Of a stretch of DNA of 64,000 bases, positions 1-11,516 are shown in pieces. Each line of letters begins with the position of its first letter. Positions within the stretch are counted from its first letter, which is position 1. The notes beneath the pieces were generated by a model. That model worked only from the letters and a program-made list of their open reading frames with translations, made no database searches and had not been told where the DNA came from. A program made the position numbers and the translations under genes. Source of the stretch: Picochlorum sp. 'celeri'. Lineage: Eukaryota > Chlorophyta > Trebouxiophyceae. The stretch is taken from assembly GCA_010909725.1 (NCBI GenBank), contig JAACMV010000005.1:496001-560000 (forward strand), written 5' to 3'.

Positions 1-147
1 GTGACATATTCGTTTTCAGACATATTGTCCTATGAAAAACCCGTGTTGATGGGAGGATCTGTTGTTGCCTTGGCGATCCTCGTCAAGGCCATCCTTAGCA
101 TCGATTTGGGCCCCGCACAGGGACAGAAAGCGACAAAAGTAGACTAA
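1..147 (+). CDS. C-terminal end of an unidentified membrane protein (partial)
   Basis: The frame is open from the window edge to a TAA at 145-147. It ends in a hydrophobic helix (VALAILVKAIL) followed by a short polar tail, so the protein probably has a membrane anchor near its C-terminus. A TTTTCAG at 13-19 could be an intron acceptor, which would make 20-147 the last exon. The upstream part lies outside the window and I do not recognise the family. The coding call rests only on the open frame and the plausible transmembrane segment. Confidence 0.4.
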   Translation: MTYSFSDILSYEKPVLMGGSVVALAILVKAILSIDLGPAQGQKATKVD

Positions 148-959
148 TTGTGTAATAATATCCATAAATTGTGTCATCGAATGCATCACCCCAGTCGCAT
201 GAAATCGGAGATACGATGCATGGTCCCATGCATCCTCGGAGGGACCGATTCTGGCACACACGCCCACGAGGGCTTGAGCCTCGTCACTACCACACCCTCG
301 TCAACGCGTTTCACGTTCTCTCGCGATACACACTTACAGATAGTCGAATCATATACACATGACAAGAATACTATGCGCCTTGGCCGTGTATCGACCGAGG
401 TGGATCGATTGACACCTTGAGCAGCTACGCTCTAGGTCTCTGCCCACACAGCCATCGAAGGTCCCAGAAATGGTCCCAGAGTACATGCTCCTAGAATCTT
501 ACCCACGTCAGGAGGATCTGACACTGCCAATGCATATACATCGGGTATCTGTAGATATTTTGAGTATATATACAAGTTTAATTACAAGGAGTATTTGACA
601 AGAAGCTTTGTCGTCACGAATACACGCGTCGCCAAGGCTTGTTGTTGGCTTTGGAGCAGCAGCACCACTTCCAGAGTTGTGGACCGTCATGTATGACGCA
701 TGATGGCCTTGTAAAGAACTATAAAACTGTTTTACATTGTATGTCGAAGCGTGCATTCCAGTTTTACTGAAGCATTTGAGAAGCAGGTGCCGTGGTTGTC
801 GTTGGCGGGCAGCAGTCAGTCAGAAGCGTGGTTGTCTAGGACTGACCCACGAGACAGAAAAGAATCCTAGTTTTAGCGGTGGTATCTCAGATTGATATCA
901 CATACATACATCGTTTGATTCTTATTTGAGTATTCCATAGAGGTTGAGAGAAGGAAAAG
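148..959. other. Intergenic region upstream of the CslA/C-like gene
   Basis: About 810 bp with only short, compositionally unconvincing open frames. It should hold the 3' end of the upstream gene and the promoter and 5' UTR of the glycosyltransferase gene starting at 960. I see no RNA gene or repeat in it. Confidence 0.6.
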
Positions 960-2935
960 ATGCTGGAGCACGTCTTTCAAGGATACTATCCAGTGTATGT
1001 GGCAGTGCTAAACATCCTAGTCCATGTGGCTATTGCATTGTCCGTGCTGGTGTCGTTGGATCGCCTGGTATGCATTTTGAAGTATGCTTTCATTAGATTG
1101 AAAGCGTTTGTGACGGGTAAAAGGCCGCAGCAATGCTGGAATTTCCAGCCATTGCCACAGGATAGTCACGAGTATCCCATGGTGGCGATCCAGTTGCCCA
1201 TGTTCAATGAGCGGGCTGTGTGTCAGGCTATTATTGATTGCTGCTGCGAGATGAATTGGGAGCAATCTAAATTGCATATTCAAGTATTGGATGATTCGAC
1301 CGACTCAAAAACGAGAGAGTTGGTGGATGAGCGAGTTCTGACGTGGAAAGAGAGGGGTGTGAGTATCAGCTGTTTACGGAGGACAAATCGGCAAGGGTAC
1401 AAGGCTGGTGCTATGAAGGAAGGCATGGAGATTCTTTCGAGGCAAGGGTATCGATATGTGGCTGTTTTTGATGCAGATTTCAAACCAGAGCCGGACTTTT
1501 TGATGAGAACTATTCCTCATCTTCATGCTAATCCTAATGTGGGTTATGTCCAAACCCGATGGGTTTTCACCAATCCTGACGAGTCGTATCTGACAAAGGC
1601 ACAGGAGCTCAGTCTCAATTACCATATGAAGTGCGAGCAGTATGTTCATTCTGCCACAGGATCTTTCTTCAACTTTAATGGAACGGCAGGGATTTGGAGG
1701 GTCCATTGCATTGAGGATGCTGGTGGGTGGAACAGTAGGACAACAGTGGAGGATATGGATTTGAGTCTACGAGCCTATCTGAAAGGATGGAAGGCCATCT
1801 TTTTAGACGATGTGACATGTTTGAATGAGGTATGTTGTATTGTCGAATTGTGTGCCGCTTGCATGTTGTGCACTACCTTTTATGGTTTCATATTGTGCAG
1901 CTGCCAGCCTCATTCTTTGCCTTTCGAAAGCAGCAACATCGTTGGACGTGTGGGCCCGCACAGCTGTGGTTAAAAGCACACAAAGATATATGGTCTTCTG
2001 ATTTGAGTATATTCAGAAAATTGGAACTGACAATAATGTACTTTGGAGCCCGCAAGTGTGCTACCCATTTTGTTGCCCTTGGGTTCTTTTGCACGCTTGT
2101 TCCTCTCTCCATCCTCACACCTGAAGTCACCATCCCTACATGGGTCTTGGTGCATTTGCCCATCTTAGTGACATTGACTACTGCAGCGTTTACTCCTAAA
2201 GGATGGGCCTACTCAATCCTGTATGTGCTCTTTGAGAATGCCATGGGTATGGTCAAGCTCTGGGCAGTGATCACTGCTTTGCTGGATCTCAAGCGTGCCC
2301 AAGAATGGGTGGTTACAACAAAGCTTGGATCTTCAGACAAGAGACCTGGAACAACAATGATGATTCCATCGTGCCGAATCTATGGAGGAGAACTCCTGTT
2401 TGGGATTATGCTCATGTCTGTTGGGACACTAGGACTCATGCAGATGGCACATTGGGGACTCTCATCATACATGGTGGTGCAAGGGTTTGTGTTCATGGCG
2501 TTTGGTTTCAATATGGTTGATGTGGGAGGAATCTTAGGTGGACGAATGGACCGCGAAGTGATCAGCTTTGGTCAGCAGAAAGCAGTCACATACGCCAGAG
2601 CTGGAGAGCATGGTGTGATGCAGCGACAGACAACTGTGCCTGTGATTCGATTGAACCGGAGAGACACCATTGAGCCTGTGGAGAGTTGTCCCCCAGAGTT
2701 TGCATTGCTGGAGCAATCGAGACCATCATCACCAAGCCATAGTAGCGCCTCAAGTGTTGAAACCCTGCCAAGCACATCAAGTACAGTGTTGTCAGAATCA
2801 ATGTCCGTGATACAGATTGATGCAAACAGATCACCAACGTCAAAACTTTCAAGTCTATCTCTTCAAGGATCAAGCGCAGTGCCACGTAAAGGATTCAGAA
2901 ATACTGAAACTCAACTCACAGACATCATGGTGTGA
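960..2935 (+). CDS. Cellulose-synthase-like A/C-type GT2 glycosyltransferase (putative mannan or glucan synthase)
   Basis: Two exons, 960-1829 and 1901-2935, give 634 residues. The intron has a GTATGT donor and TGTGCAG acceptor and rejoins LNE with LPASFFAFRK in frame. Family-2 processive glycosyltransferase motifs are in order: DDSTD near residue 110, the FDADF metal-binding motif near 169, VEDMD near 261, and QQHRW (QxxRW) near 301. An N-terminal transmembrane helix (about 13-40) and several C-terminal ones fit a Golgi synthase exporting a beta-linked polysaccharide. Green algae usually carry a gene related to the ancestor of land-plant CslA (mannan synthase) and CslC (xyloglucan backbone synthase), so the product cannot be settled here. 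The last 110 residues are a Ser-rich tail. A TGTAA poly(A) signal lies at 3068-3072. Confidence 0.93.
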
Positions 2936-3105
2936 GCTCAACCGACACTCAGTTCCAGAACATTTACAGTTTTTTCCCCCTTTAAAGAACCATTCTTTTT
3001 TCCTCTTTTGAGTATAGCTTCTGCTATATTGCTGTGACACCAAGATGAAAGTAAAGACACGAGAACTTGTAACATACACTCGTTTACAATCATGTATAGT
3101 CTACG

Positions 3106-3740
3106 TCAATGCTGGTCGCCCTTGAGGAAAACCTGCCGTAAATCAGCATTCATTCGTGTGCCCACACCCCCCCAAACCAAGAGATGAAAAATATCCGATA
3201 GATTCTCGCCTGTGACTTCACATTCTACCTCAAAACCCATTCTTTCATAATACCTCACTAGTTTTCGATGCATGTCCTCATCATCATTGATCGCCAGAAT
3301 TTCTGCCTTCTCACATCCCTTCTCCAGCCCATGGGCAAACACTGCTTGAGCCATGACTCGTCCAAGTCCCATAAAACCCAGCCTTCTGTCAGTTTTGCAC
3401 GATTTCAACCGACTATTGTAAATTCTCATCGTATCACAGTGCATAAGTTTCAAAGGAGGGATAACAAAGCCATCAGTCTCCCCAAGGAGAATAGTACAAA
3501 CATCCCCACCATCCTCAGGATGTTCTTCAACAGTGCAAGTTATTTTATACAGTGGACCGATGGTTGACAATGTCAGCCGCAAATCCCTGCATGCAAGTAA
3601 AGATGTTTCACTCTTGTAATACGGGCAAACATATCAGTTGGTAAATATGAATAGCAAGCGTACCTTTCAACCAGAACTTGGTTTCTGACGTGTTCAAACG
3701 TAGCAGTTGAAGAAGAGCCACAGTCGTCTCCGGCAGCCAT
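3106..3740 (-). CDS. GNAT-family N-acetyltransferase
   Basis: Two exons on the minus strand, 3740-3664 and 3586-3106, give 185 residues; the intron (GTACGC donor, GCAG acceptor) restores the codon AGG. The C-terminal half has the acetyl-CoA-binding GNAT fold signature, with a segment LGRVMAQAVFAHG followed by KAEILAI and RKLVRYYERMGF, typical of motifs A and B. The N-terminus is short and not clearly a transit peptide. The substrate cannot be told from the sequence. It lies 212 bp downstream of the phosducin-like gene on the same strand and faces the 3' end of the CslA/C-like gene. Confidence 0.75.
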
Positions 3741-3951
3741 TCTCACATGAAAGCCATTACGTCGAGATGTATTGAACAAAAAATGAGCATGATGTCGGCA
3801 AGTATGGATGCTGGGCCTGTTGACTTGTGAACTCCTGTTTCCTTGCTCAGGAGACACATGTCGACGACATGTGCCTTGCTCAAGAAGGATGCATCTATAG
3901 ATCGTGCTCATTCAGGGAAGAAATACATAAATAAATATTCAATTATTGAAA

Positions 3952-4788
3952 TCATTCATCGCTCTCCTCGTTGGCCAGATGAAGCTTTGTCAGCGTATCA
4001 TCCAACAAGTCCGTCACCAGGCCTCTCCGTGCAGAGGACGAGTCACCACAGATGGACCCAAACTGGTTCAAAAACAGTGCAATACGCGCAGGACTCACTG
4101 ATTGCCCACCCATAGTCTTGAGAGCGTGTATGATTGTCTTTTGGCACTTTTTCTCATGGTATAAGAGCAGCGTTGGTAAAAAGTCGTCATTATACCCTGG
4201 AATACATTCCGTACTGATAATCTTGACCCATTTTGTCTCTGGATATTGCTCCGCTAGTGACCTCAGGCATTGATTCAAAATAGCACAATCTGAAACACTA
4301 TCCTTGTATAAATGGCAAACCACCCACCTGTCCTCACTAGCCTCATTCACTTCTTTGACAAAGTCCTGGCCATAAATATGCTGCAACTCTTGCTTTGTTT
4401 TGATCTTCTCAGTCGCTGCTTGCTCCAATTCAAGCATACGCTTCCTTCTATATTCTTCCAAGAATCTATCATCCTCAAACTCGTCTTCTAACTCTTCAAG
4501 TTCATCGAGCGTATCGATATCGTCCAAGTGTTCCTGAGCCCTCTCTGTTCCCAACCCACCTTGGCCCTTTTGTTTCCTCCAGTCCTCTTCTTCTGGCTCC
4601 CAATCGGGCGGTTTTGGCTTTGATTCCTGAATATATATACATGTAATAAGTGTGATGATCCAGAGATGTACAACAGAGGAGCCACAACTGCATACCTTTG
4701 GGGGCAAATTCCCATGCTTCCTCTGTATCTCGTCCCACTCCGTGGTTTCATATGGATCTCCCTTGTAAATGGTATGGTATTCGCTCAT
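3952..4788 (-). CDS. Phosducin-like protein (PDCL3/PLP2 type)
   Basis: Two exons, 4788-4696 and 4626-3952, give 255 residues. The 69-nt intron is a multiple of three and free of stops, so reading through it adds 23 odd residues; its GTATGC donor and ATTCAG acceptor and the poor fit of those residues support splicing. The N-terminus (MSEYHTIYKGDPYETTEWDE) and the acidic helix after residue 70 are typical of the phosducin-like 3/viral-IAP-associated-factor family, followed by a thioredoxin-like domain lacking a CxxC active site (WVVCHLYKDSVSDCAILNQC). Family members act with the CCT/TRiC chaperonin in folding actin and tubulin. It diverges from MSH6 across 263 bp. Confidence 0.9.
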   Translation of the reverse strand: MSEYHTIYKGDPYETTEWDEIQRKHGNLPPKVCSCGSSVVHLWIITLITCIYIQESKPKPPDWEPEEEDWRKQKGQGGLGTERAQEHLDDIDTLDELEELEDEFEDDRFLEEYRRKRMLELEQAATEKIKTKQELQHIYGQDFVKEVNEASEDRWVVCHLYKDSVSDCAILNQCLRSLAEQYPETKWVKIISTECIPGYNDDFLPTLLLYHEKKCQKTIIHALKTMGGQSVSPARIALFLNQFGSICGDSSSARRGLVTDLLDDTLTKLHLANEESDE

Positions 4789-5051
4789 TTTACATTGTCA
4801 TGGCTGAAGTATACTCTGCTTTCAGTACACTTGGAGAATTGACCATGTTTCATTTTTCATTCAAATACGGAGAGCCATGGCTCGTGGTGCCATGACATTT
4901 GAAATCTACAGATTCCTCGTGCTACCCTAGGCCAAGATAAGACTCAATGATACATATATAGTGTATTTCAAAGGTGATATTGGCACCCACGTGTTGAGAT
5001 TGACGATTGGGATTTTTTGAATTTCGACGTGGCCAAGAAACCAAAACAACA

Positions 5052-8000
5052 ATGGCCTCGAACCTGTCTAACAAGAAAAGCAACAAGAGATTATCAGGAC
5101 AGACATCAATACACTCATTTTTTAAGACGACAAAAGCCAAAGTTGGCAGTAATGACGAGAATCAGGATGATCAGGTGGTTCAGAATACTGAGACAAGAAG
5201 GGTCGTTCAGGTACGGTGCTACTGGTATGCGGTCCGATCGCATATATTATATTTCATCTTGCTGTATTGAATGCAGACGAATGGAGACCATGGCCAGGTA
5301 GTCACCACCACCCTGGAGGAGGATGATTGTGGCAGTGGAAGGAAGGCTCAGAGTGACAAGGTAGGCAGACAAAGACATGCACGATCTGCGGCAAACAAGA
5401 AGAAACATCTCAACTCTGTACTTGTATCTAGTGATGACGAGGAGGAGGAGGGTGCATCCTCGGGCAGTGAATATGCTGCAAGCATTGATGAGGAAGAGGA
5501 AGACATGGATCTGGATGACTTTGTTGTTGATGAAGATGAGGAAGCAGAAGAAGAAATTATCGATGATGATGATGAAGAGATGGAAAAGAACCCAAAGAAG
5601 ACGCCTCGCACTGCTGGGGCAGGGAATAGCAAGAAGAAAAAGGCCAGTCCGGTTGCAAAGACTCCAGCTGCAGCAACCACGGCTGGGAGAGTCGAGATGA
5701 CGCCGTACTCTGATTTCAAGACACCAAAATCATCGTATACTGAAAAATTAAAAGCATCTTTGGAGTCTCCCATGACGGGCGGGTCTTTGGTTGGGACTCC
5801 AGAACAAGCACTGAAGTTTTCTCAGAGGGAGTCTGAACGCTTTCCATTCTTGCAGCCTGATAAAATAAAGGACAAGAAAATGAGAAGTCCTTCAGATCCA
5901 AATTATGATCCGACAACTCTTTATATTCCTCCAAATTGGTTTAAAACAAACAAAGTCAGCGAGGGCCAGAAGCAATGGTGGGAATTCAAGAGTCAGAACT
6001 TTGACAGTGTCTTGTTGTTCAAAGTGGGAAAATTTTATGAATTGTACGAAATGGATGCTCACATTGGTGCAGAATGTCTTGGTCTGAGTTACATGAAGGG
6101 TGATCAACCTCACGTTGGATTTCCTGAAGTGGGTTATGCTCAAATGGCTGAGAGGCTTGCTCGTGCTGGACATAGAGTCAGTGTTGTCGAGCAGGTTGAG
6201 ACACCAGAGATGCTAGCAGCTAGGAACGCAGAGAGAAAAAAGTCTGGACTCAAAAGGGACACGGTTGTAAAGAGAGAAAAGGTAGCAGTTGTTAGTCGGG
6301 CAACCATGACTGATGGAGACATGGTGCAGTCCTCAACCACCTCTGACAGTGATTATTTGGCATGCATAGTTGATTCGACTACAGAGGATTCAGGCTGCTC
6401 TGTTGGCTTTATTGCTGTTGATGTTGCTTCTGCTCGCGTCATCTTGGGGCAGTTTAAAGATGATGAGCTCAGATCTCACCTACGAGCTGTTTTGACTGCA
6501 TTGAAACCTGTGGAAGTTGTCATACCTAGGGATGCCGCTCACCTCAGTGCGGCTTCTCGAAAAGTCATCAAAGGAATTCTCAGAAACCCTCTTGTTGACG
6601 AAAGGCCCGTGGGAGATGATGAGGATAATTTTTACACAGCATCACTGTTCTGGAAACTGCTCAAGTCGGAGGAGTACTTCCAAGAAGAATCTGCAATTCC
6701 AGAAGTTTTGCAAAGCATTAAATCATCGATGGACAAGTATACAGCCCTCTGTCTTGCCCTTGGTGGTATGCTTGCGAGTTTGAAGAGGAACTTGTGCGAT
6801 AAGTGGGTGATGTGCTGTAGCAAGTTTCAAAGTATTGAGGACGTTTTGGGGCAATTGGGAAGATGCGCCTCGTCTGATACAGAGCAATCTGGCAGTGATA
6901 GTGTGGCTTCCACTATTAGCACGATGACTTTGGATGGAGCGGCTTTGGAAAATTTGGAGATCCTCGAGAATGGAGATGGTGGTGTTGCAGGCACATTACT
7001 GGGGTCTTTGGACCACTGCGTCACACCTTTTGGTCGACGCAGGCTCCGAGAATGGCTCTGCAGACCGCTTTTTCAAGTACCTGACATCATCAGGCGACAA
7101 GATGCCATCAGCGATCTCATGGAAGTAGGGGAAGAAGCAGCTGGAATGGCAAGGAAGATGCTGTCTGGGGTGACGGACATTGAGCGAGCCATCGTTCGCT
7201 TATGTGCCTCTGGTCTAGGCGTTGGTTCTCTCCGAGAATCTTCTAGGGTGATCCTATATGAAGACGTATCGAAGAAGAAGATCAAATCAATTCTTGCAAC
7301 TCTATCAGATTTACGAAAAACCGTTGATGCAGTCAAATCCTTCTCATCATTGGAACTCCAATCTGATTTTCTTCGCAGCTTGGTCGCCCCTGGATCGTTT
7401 CCAGACGTCGAAACCCCGCTAGAAAATCTGATGAATGCTGTCGATTGGAAACTGGCCGAGGAAACTGGAAGAATTCAGCCTGCTGAGGGTACAGATGCAG
7501 CATATGATGCAGCACAAGCCAATGTCAAGAAAGCGCAGCAAGATTTGGACAAATATCTCGAATCCCTACAATCCGACATCAAAAACGGGTCCAAAGTACT
7601 GCGCTACACGTCTTTGAATAAAGAAGCATATGTACTAGAAGCACCAGACTCGGTCTCAGTACCATCATCATGGGAGAGTATCCAGGGTAAAAAGGGAGTC
7701 AAAAGATACATGACTGACGAGTTGAAAAAACTCTCTCTCGCCATGAGCCACGCCATAGAGGAGAAAGAAGTCGCTCAGGCTCAGATATTACAGCATGTGA
7801 CTGCAAAGTTTGCATCGTACAAGGATCTCTGGCTTGCAGCAGTTGACAGCATTGCAAATCTGGACTCTCTCATGAGTCTTGCTCGTGCAGCAATGTGCAG
7901 CGATGGTATCATGTGCCGTCCGGAATTCATCGAGCACCCTGAAGCGTCACCTGACACTGCACCAGTATTTAGAGCCACATCACTCAGGCATCCTGCTGGC

Positions 8001-8786
8001 ATTAGTGGGGTTGGCGCAGGTGGTTTTGTCCCCAATGATGTCCATCTTGGAGGGGAAGCATCCCCATTCATGTTGCTTACAGGACCAAACATGGGAGGAA
8101 AGTCTACAATCATGAGGCAAATATGCCTCGCAACTATTGCTGCACAGATTGGCGCGTGGGTACCAGCAGAACACCTTGCTCTCTCTCCAGTTGATGCAGT
8201 ATTTGTACGCATGGGAGCAAAAGACCATATTATGTTGGGACAATCAACATTCTTCATTGAACTCTCAGAAACAGCTGCCGCATTGCACAGAGCTACGAAG
8301 CATAGTCTCGTTGCTCTGGACGAATTGGGCAGAGGAACAGCCACAGTGGATGGATCGTCAATAGCATCTTCCGTCCTGCAGTACCTTTCACACACAGTTA
8401 AATGCCGTGGCATCTTCGCGACACATTATCACAATGTGGCCGAGTCATTTGAAGATGATGATCACGTGGCGTTGAAGCACATGGCATGTACCGTTAGGGA
8501 ATCTTCAGATGGATCTGGAGTTGATGACGTCATCTTCCTCTACCAACTGACAGCCGGTGCCTGCCCGAAATCATACGGCGCAAATGTTGCAAAATTGGCA
8601 GGATTGCCGATCGACGTTGTTTCACGTGCCGCCACTATTTCGAGCCGATTAGACCACGGAGCATCTTCCCACCAGCAGTACAATCACCTGTCTCTGTTTG
8701 ACAAAGCATCTCAGGCCTGCAAAAGACCCGAGCCCAAAGAAACGCTCGTCTCATTGCAAGCGCGTATCAATAATGAACTCGTATAG
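5052..8786 (+). CDS. MSH6: DNA mismatch repair protein MSH6
   Basis: Exons 5052-5210 and 5277-8786 encode 1222 residues. The ATG at 5052 places a textbook PCNA-interacting motif, QTSIHSFF, at residues 17-24, as in other MSH6 proteins. An acidic low-complexity region follows, then the mismatch-recognition MutS I domain with the Phe-x-Glu motif in GKFYELYEMD (about residue 304), connector and lever regions, and the ABC ATPase with Walker A TGPNMGGKST (about 988) and LDELGRG (about 1063). MSH6 pairs with MSH2 as MutS-alpha and recognises base mismatches and small loops. Length is normal for the family. A TGTAA poly(A) signal follows the stop by 15 nt (8801-8805). Confidence 0.98.
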
Positions 8787-9197
8787 ATGGTATCTGACAA
8801 TGTAACGCATGATGATCCACAGAGATGATTGCTGACTCAGCGCAGAGCTGAGCATCAGGTTGTTGAGGATTTTGAAAAAGATTCCCCGTTGAAAGGGAAT
8901 CTCACAGCGGTCGATACCAGCGAGGGGAGGAATCTCTCCATGCTGTTGATGCTGATGGACAATATAACCACAGGGATTCACCAAAAGTGGCATTATTTCA
9001 ATGTTTTGATATTTTACATTGCGTAGATCAACCAAATACTCCGCCATTATCCGATTTTGTGCGGTTTGTTACTTGACCTGATCATACCAGCCCTTTCACC
9101 TTTTGTGCGCCGGATCGTATCAAGTGAGCCTTTAATTTCACTTGATCTATTCCTAAAAAATATTTTGCTGTCTAGTTAATCCCCAAGAAGAGCCAAT
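8787..9197. other. Intergenic region between MSH6 and BTA1
   Basis: Holds the MSH6 3' UTR with TGTAA at 8801 and the BTA1 promoter and leader. No convincing open frame or RNA gene. Confidence 0.6.
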
Positions 9198-11338
9198 ATG
9201 GGCAAAGGAGGGGATGCAAACTTGCGCCAGAGGAAGAACAAGGGGACCAGGACGTCCTCTGGACGCTTAATGAAGCGCAGTTCCAGTGTTTTGGAGAAGA
9301 TGTCGAGCTTACAGACTACTTTTGATGCTAAGAAGAGGATGAGAGATCTTCACAATGATTTGACTGTTCTGAAGAATATATGGTTCAAGAAGTTGGCAAA
9401 GACTGAGAGTCATGCTGAGAGGCTGGAACAATTTTATGGCCCACAGGCTCATGCATGTGCGTCGAGACTATGGTGAAAATCTATGCATACATATTGTACT
9501 AATTGAGTGATGAATGATGTGCAGATGACGGATTCAGATCTAACTTTTTGTGGGGGAGAAAGCCCCTGCTGGCATCCTGTGCAGCGCGATTGGAAGACAT
9601 TGCGTCAACAGAGGATATGGTTTGGGTTGACCTTGGTGGAGGAACAGGAGAAAATGTCAGCATGATGTCAGAATATATGGACTTGTCCAAGTTCAAGAAG
9701 ATTTACGTTGTTGACCTCTGCAGTTCCTTGTGCGAGCAGGCAAGGAAAAAGGTGACTGAGAATGGGTGGAAGAATGTCTCTGTTGTGGAGGCTGATGCGT
9801 GTGAATTTACCCCTGATGAAGGAAAAGCAACATTGGTGACATTTTCATATTCTCTTTCAATGATTCCTCCTTTCCATGCCGCTGTGGATCGTGCAGTCAG
9901 CTATTTAGATCCAGAGGATGGTTTGTTGGGAGTCTGTGACTTCTTCACCGGAGCCAAATATGATCTTCCCATGAGGCAGATGAGCTGGGGAAGAAGGTTT
10001 TTCTGGAGGTGCATCTTTGATACTGACAACATTGACATTGGTCCTGAGAGGAGACAGTACCTTGATCATTCACTGTCTAGAGTGTGGGAATTCAACGATG
10101 AAGGGTCCATTCCTTATGTTCCATATTTCAGGGCACCGTACTATGTTGCTATTTATACTGTGCCGAAATTGGAAAGTTTGCTGATCGAGAACAAGGTTGA
10201 AGCACCTCCAAGATTTCCTCCAACGTTCTTGTACACTCAGTCATGGGAAGACCCTCATAAGGATGAGCCGTATCTCAGGGCTGGCCCTGGTGATGTTTGT
10301 CTCACCTTGACATCTGGCGGCTGCAATAGTCTTAAACTTTGCTTGGATGATGTCAAGGCGGTATACTCGGTGGACTGCAATCCAGCCCAGAATGCACTCC
10401 TGGAGTTGAAGCAAGTTGCGATCCGCCGCCTTGAATATGAGGACTTTTGGAAATTGTTCGGCGAAGGGAGACATGAAAACTTCCCTGAATTATTTGAAAA
10501 GAAATTGGCCCCATTCTTGAGCCAGAATTCCCTCAAATTCTGGAGAACAAAACAGTATTACTTCAAGGATGGACTGTACTATCATGGAGGGATGGGAAAA
10601 GTTGTGTGGAGCATGCAAATTTTGTTCAAGGTTCTCTTCCTCAAGGGTGCCGTGGACAAGATGCTTCATGCAGAAACTTTGGAGGAGCAAAAAGCAATTT
10701 TCAACAATTCATGGCTTGTCAAATTGTTCAGGACAGCACCAGCTCCTCTTCTTTCAGTTATTTCTGACACTCTTGCTCTGCTTCTTTTCAATAGAGTGAC
10801 CCTTTGGTTTGGTGCCGGTGTACCGCTCAAGCAATACCAGTTGATTAAGCAAGATGGTGTGCACATGTCAAATTATGCTGCAAGGACTTTTGATGGGGTT
10901 GCTCAAAACTGTCTGATTAGCAAAGACAACTATTTCTACTACAACTGCTTGACTGGATCATTCGCAAAAGACAATTGCCCTGATTATCTTACCAAGGAAG
11001 GATTTGACAAATTAAAGGCCGGAGCGGTTGACAGTCTCTTCATCGTGAACGACTTTTTCCTCCCAACCCTCAAAGCACGCAAATACACAAAAGTCATTCT
11101 GATGGACCATGTTGACTGGCTTGACGATACAATGGCGAAACAAGTCGCCAAAGCATTAGGAGAACAAGTTAAGACTGGAGGAAGGGTTATCTGGAGGTCT
11201 GCAGCCTTCAGCCCACGATACGCCGCATTCATTGAAGCTGCCGGCTTCTCTGTAGAACGCATTCAGGTCCAAGAGCCTGGGAAAATGATGGACAAGGTCA
11301 ACATGTACTCAAGTTTCTATTTGGCCATTAAGAAATGA
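9198..11338 (+). CDS. BTA1: Betaine lipid synthase (diacylglyceryl-trimethylhomoserine synthase), fused BtaB-BtaA type
   Basis: Exons 9198-9456 and 9525-11338 give 690 residues; the 68-nt intron joins in frame as QAHAYDGF. The first half is an S-adenosylmethionine methyltransferase with motif I VDLGGGTGEN near residue 118, corresponding to bacterial BtaB, which trimethylates the headgroup. From about residue 330 the BtaA-like half begins (DVCLTLTSGGCNSL, then YSVDCNPAQNALLELK); it transfers the 3-amino-3-carboxypropyl group of SAM to diacylglycerol. The fused protein makes the phosphorus-free membrane lipid DGTS in the ER, a known algal and fungal arrangement. The bordering segments match well, with no sign of damage. 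Confidence 0.96.
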
Positions 11339-11516
11339 TTATCATCGCCGTTATTTTGTGAAGTGATTACGACGGATAAGATTTGACACTTTTGATTATT
11401 GATTCATGATTATTCAAGTTTTGTTTGACTCTTCTGCTGATGGTCAAACTGGGGTTTGACCATCTTCAGGAGTACGTCATGAGAACGTCCATGTCCTGTC
11501 TCTAGCATATTTGATT

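Noticed and set aside
4627..4695. Reading the phosducin-like gene through its 69-nt intron
   Set aside because: The extra 23 residues interrupt a conserved N-terminal region, and the segment has a GTATGC donor, polypyrimidine/TATA-rich tract and CAG acceptor.
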